Origin: CAVSWN01 sp046728115 | GTDB lineage: Bacteria > Acidobacteriota > Vicinamibacteria > Vicinamibacterales > CAVVIG01 | NCBI GenBank assembly: GCA_046728115.1 | Contig: JBKPDW010000325.1 | Coordinates: forward strand, 1 to 8,276 | Direction: 5' to 3' | Length of the DNA stretch: 8,276 nucleotides | In this document: positions 5,949 through 8,276 of the stretch, one piece after another | Layout: every line of letters begins with the position of its first letter | Numbering within the stretch: position 1 is the first letter of the stretch | Program-made: the position numbers and the translations under genes | The notes under the pieces: generated by a model | Databases searched by the model: none | What the model was told of the DNA's origin: nothing | Seen by the model: only the letters and a program-made list of their open reading frames with translations

Positions 5949-7640
5949 ATGGCGCCCATGTGCACGCGGCGCGATTTCCTGAGGCAGGTCGGGTCGATGG
6001 GGATGGGCCTCGGGCTGAGTCCGGCTCTCGCCTCATTCCTCGAAGGCGGCGCCGCTGCGGCCGAGCTGGCTGCAAGTAAGACAGTGCGCGCGGGAAAGGC
6101 GCAACACATCACCGTCCTGCATACCTCCGACATTCACGCACAGCTCGAAATCCACGACGAGTTTTTCTACGAGGCAGGAAGGCCGGTCTTCAAGCGTCGA
6201 GGCGGATTCGCCACGATGCGCACGATGCTCGACGCATTGCGTAAACGGAATCTGAATACGTTGCTGGTGGACGGCGGCGATTGCTTCCAGGGGAGTGCCG
6301 TTGCCGCGCTGTCGAAGGGTCAGGCCATCGTTCCTTTGATCAATCAGCTCCGTTACGACCTCGTCCTCCCGGGGAACTGGGAAGTCGTTTACGGCAAGGA
6401 GATGCTCATCAAGGACATGCGCGCGTACACCGCCGCCAAGGTCTGCGCGAACATGTTCCATGCCGACGCCGAGGATGCGTCACTCATCTTTCCGCCGTAT
6501 CAGATTTTCAATGTCGGTGGGACGCGGGTCGGTTTTGTCGGCTACAACGATCCGCTCACGCCGATTCGGCAGGCTCCCGCCTACTCACGCGGCATCACGT
6601 TCACACGTCCGGAGGCCGATCTTGCGAAGTACGTGAGAATCCTGCGCCAGGAACGACGTTGCCAGATCGTGTTCGTGCTCTCGCACCTGGGACTTGCGCA
6701 ACAACTCCACCTCGCGAATCTGCCGTGCGCGGAAGGCGTCGATTACATCCTGGGCGCCGACACGCACGAGCGCGTCCGCGAGCCGCTGCAAGGGAAGTTC
6801 TCCAAGGTCACCGAGCCCGGCGCCTTCGGATCGTTCGTCGGCAAGCTCGATCTCGTGATCGAGAACGGCGAAATCAAGGCCGAAACGTACGAGCTGCTGG
6901 AGGTCGATCCCGAGCGCTATGCCGAAGACGAGCAGATGAAGACCATGGTCGCGGCCGCGCGGGAGCCTTATCGCGAGGAAATCACGAAGGTCATCGGCAA
7001 AACGCGCACGCCGCTCCTGCGCTACTACGTGATCGAGACGCCGATGGACAACCTCATCACCGACGCGTTGATGTGGAAGTTCGGCACCGACTTCGTCGTT
7101 TCGAACGGTTTCCGCTTCTGTCCACCGCTGGTGCCGCCCGCTGGCGGCGAGGCAGATATCACGGCCGAGTACTTGTGGAGCATGCTGCCCGTCGAGTCTG
7201 CGATCAAGAGCGGCGTCGTGACCGGGCGGCAGATTCTCGACTGGCTGGAAACCGAGCTGGAGAACGCGTTTGCGAAAGACGCCGCTCGGCGCTTCGGCGG
7301 ATGGTTCGTCCGGTTCAACGGCCTGTCGGTGACGTTCACGATCGGCAATGCGATGGGGCGCCGTGTGCAGGACGTCAACGTCCAGGGGCAGCCGCTCCAG
7401 GCCGACAAGACGTACAGGGTAGTCGGATGCGAGCGCGAAGGCGATCCAGACAACACCGTCTGCCGCATGGTCGGCGTGGCGGAGCCCCGGCGCCACGACA
7501 TCACAGTGCATCAGGTTGTCACCGAATACCTGGCCCAAAATTCGCCCGTGGCGCCGACTATCGAAGGGCGTGCTGTGGCGACCGATGCGGCGGCGGATCT
7601 GCTATCGCAGGTCGAGGGAACGAGTTACACGTTTCGGTAA
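5949..7640 (+). CDS. Tat-exported 5'-nucleotidase/SoxB-family metallophosphoesterase
   Basis: 563 residues, close to the usual length of SoxB and of 5'-nucleotidases. TRRDFLR (6-12) followed by a hydrophobic stretch to about residue 38 is a twin-arginine signal, so it acts in the periplasm. The metallophosphoesterase core (50-300) shows LHTSDIHAQL (Asp61, His63), LLVDGGDCFQGS (Asp111), PGNWEVVYG (Asn143) and LSHLG (His246). The C-terminal domain (345-560) contains VSNGFRF and GGWFVRFNGLSVTF. DIHAQL, GGDxxQGSAxAL, xWExxYG and GFR resemble SoxB, the Sox-pathway thiosulfohydrolase, more than classical UshA. However, GADTHE (269-274) stands where GGHTH or GGHSQ is expected, so a metal-ligand His appears to be Asp271. 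Hydrolysis of a sulfate or phosphate ester is likely; SoxB activity is inference, and no soxAXYZ is in the window. The start is ATG 5949 (ATG 5958 is possible); the Shine-Dalgarno is weak. Confidence 0.92.
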   Translation: MAPMCTRRDFLRQVGSMGMGLGLSPALASFLEGGAAAAELAASKTVRAGKAQHITVLHTSDIHAQLEIHDEFFYEAGRPVFKRRGGFATMRTMLDALRKRNLNTLLVDGGDCFQGSAVAALSKGQAIVPLINQLRYDLVLPGNWEVVYGKEMLIKDMRAYTAAKVCANMFHADAEDASLIFPPYQIFNVGGTRVGFVGYNDPLTPIRQAPAYSRGITFTRPEADLAKYVRILRQERRCQIVFVLSHLGLAQQLHLANLPCAEGVDYILGADTHERVREPLQGKFSKVTEPGAFGSFVGKLDLVIENGEIKAETYELLEVDPERYAEDEQMKTMVAAAREPYREEITKVIGKTRTPLLRYYVIETPMDNLITDALMWKFGTDFVVSNGFRFCPPLVPPAGGEADITAEYLWSMLPVESAIKSGVVTGRQILDWLETELENAFAKDAARRFGGWFVRFNGLSVTFTIGNAMGRRVQDVNVQGQPLQADKTYRVVGCEREGDPDNTVCRMVGVAEPRRHDITVHQVVTEYLAQNSPVAPTIEGRAVATDAAADLLSQVEGTSYTFR

Positions 7641-7721
7641 TCGAGGCACCATTTCAGGGAAACGGGTCCCGACGACTTCCTGGCATCCCCTTCGCATCTG
7701 GCGCGCCAAATCAGCGCGATC

Positions 7722-8276
7722 ATGCCGCACTCTGTGAAGGAATGCCGCGGGCTCAGACCGTTCTCTCGCCTGCACGCGATCCTCGTTTCTACGACAATCG
7801 CTGCAGCTGCGCCTCTTGTCGGGGCCGCAGCACCTCGAGACACTCAGGAAAACGTCAAATTCGTGCAGGCGGTTCGAATGGCGACCGCCCTCAAAATTGA
7901 TGGGCGGCTCGACGAGGAGGCGTGGAGTTTCATCACGCCCTACACCGACTTCCGGCAACGCGAGCCTTACGAGGGTGACCCCTCGACCGAACGAACGGAA
8001 CTGCGCATCGGCTACGACAACGACGCGCTGTATGTCGGAGTCCGTTTGTTCGACAGCCATCCGGACGAGATCATCAGTCGACGGACTCGCCGCGATGGCG
8101 AGGGCGATGCCGATGCCGTCACCCTGTACCTGGATCCCCGGCATGACCACCTGACCGGCTTCATGTTCTCGGTCAGTGCCGGCGGTGTCCAGCGGGATGG
8201 AATTATTTTCAACGATTGGGAAACAAGCGCCGACTGGGACGGCGTGTGGACCTCCGCGGTCAACCGCGACGAAGAC
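7722..8276 (+). CDS. Secreted CBM9-like / DUF5916-type protein, 3' end cut by the window
   Basis: 185 codons from ATG 7722, open to the window end. Residues 1-38 look like a signal peptide: a basic n-region, then a hydrophobic run ILVSTTIAAAAPLVGAAA. After it comes a carbohydrate-binding family 9-like domain: ALKIDGRLDEEAWSFI, ELRIGYDNDALYVGVRLFDS, DGEGDADAVTLYLDPRHDH, GFMFSVSAGGVQRDG. This is the typical N-terminal part of large (about 700-900 aa) exported proteins whose C-terminal part is a DUF5916 beta-barrel-like region, common in Acidobacteria and Bacteroidota; that part is beyond the edge. Role unknown; sugar or outer-membrane related by family. It is 81 nt after the SoxB-like gene with no clear ribosome-binding site. 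No ATG or GTG occurs in frame between that gene's stop and 7722, and a GTG at 7734 is an alternative. Confidence 0.9.
   Translation, partial: MPHSVKECRGLRPFSRLHAILVSTTIAAAAPLVGAAAPRDTQENVKFVQAVRMATALKIDGRLDEEAWSFITPYTDFRQREPYEGDPSTERTELRIGYDNDALYVGVRLFDSHPDEIISRRTRRDGEGDADAVTLYLDPRHDHLTGFMFSVSAGGVQRDGIIFNDWETSADWDGVWTSAVNRDED

Noticed and set aside
5921..5982. ATG at 5921 as a start for the SoxB-like gene
   Set aside because: It is in a different frame from the twin-arginine signal and catalytic domain.
7641..7721. Terminator in the gap before the CBM9-like gene
   Set aside because: Only a 4-bp GGGA/TCCC pairing is visible and no U-tract, so nothing can be supported.
6281..7900. 539-codon open frame on the same strand as the SoxB-like gene
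   Set aside because: Arg/Gly/Ala-rich translation with no domain, overlapping a gene with a complete metallophosphoesterase pattern; a frame shadow.

Overview
The window is GC-rich bacterial DNA carrying seven clear protein genes, one probable small Cys-rich peptide gene at the left edge and one doubtful small ORF. No rRNA, tRNA, CRISPR array, transposase or phage gene was seen. Three things suggest Acidobacteriota (Vicinamibacteria-like) or a related soil lineage: a soluble winged-helix/TolB-like/TPR regulator, a CBM9-like plus DUF5916-type exported protein, and the GC-rich codon use. This placement is inference; there is no marker gene.

Left part (1-1483, + strand): a compact cassette. It begins with a 66-residue peptide that has a 15-glycine run followed by eight cysteines. 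A possible second Cys-rich small ORF follows. Next is a signal-less subtilisin-like serine protease of the PatA/PatG-like (cyanobactin protease-like) type, which overlaps by 4 nt (ATGA) a 70-residue protein ending in a CGGC-x3-RAAALNRW motif. This resembles a peptide-maturation (RiPP-like) or Cys-rich peptide export locus and is the least explained part of the window. It may continue to the left, outside the sequence. A perfect hairpin separates it from the next, convergent operon.

Middle part (1526-3930, - strand): a sulfur/persulfide operon. It is transcribed from about 3975 leftwards as a YeeE/YedE half-transporter A, a YeeE/YedE half-transporter B (4-nt overlap) and a CstB-like persulfide dioxygenase with two rhodanese domains, the first lacking its cysteine. 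By analogy with bigR/pmpAB/blh and cst loci, it would import a sulfur species and oxidise or transfer the sulfane sulfur.

Right part (4076-8276, + strand): divergent from the sulfur operon is a 586-residue cytoplasmic winged-helix/TolB-like/TPR protein, a candidate local regulator. It is followed by a Tat-exported 5'-nucleotidase/SoxB-family metallophosphoesterase with an altered metal-site residue, and by the N-terminal 185 residues of a secreted CBM9-like/DUF5916-type protein cut by the window edge. The SoxB-like protein could connect functionally to the sulfur operon (periplasmic thiosulfate chemistry), but its substrate cannot be read from sequence alone.
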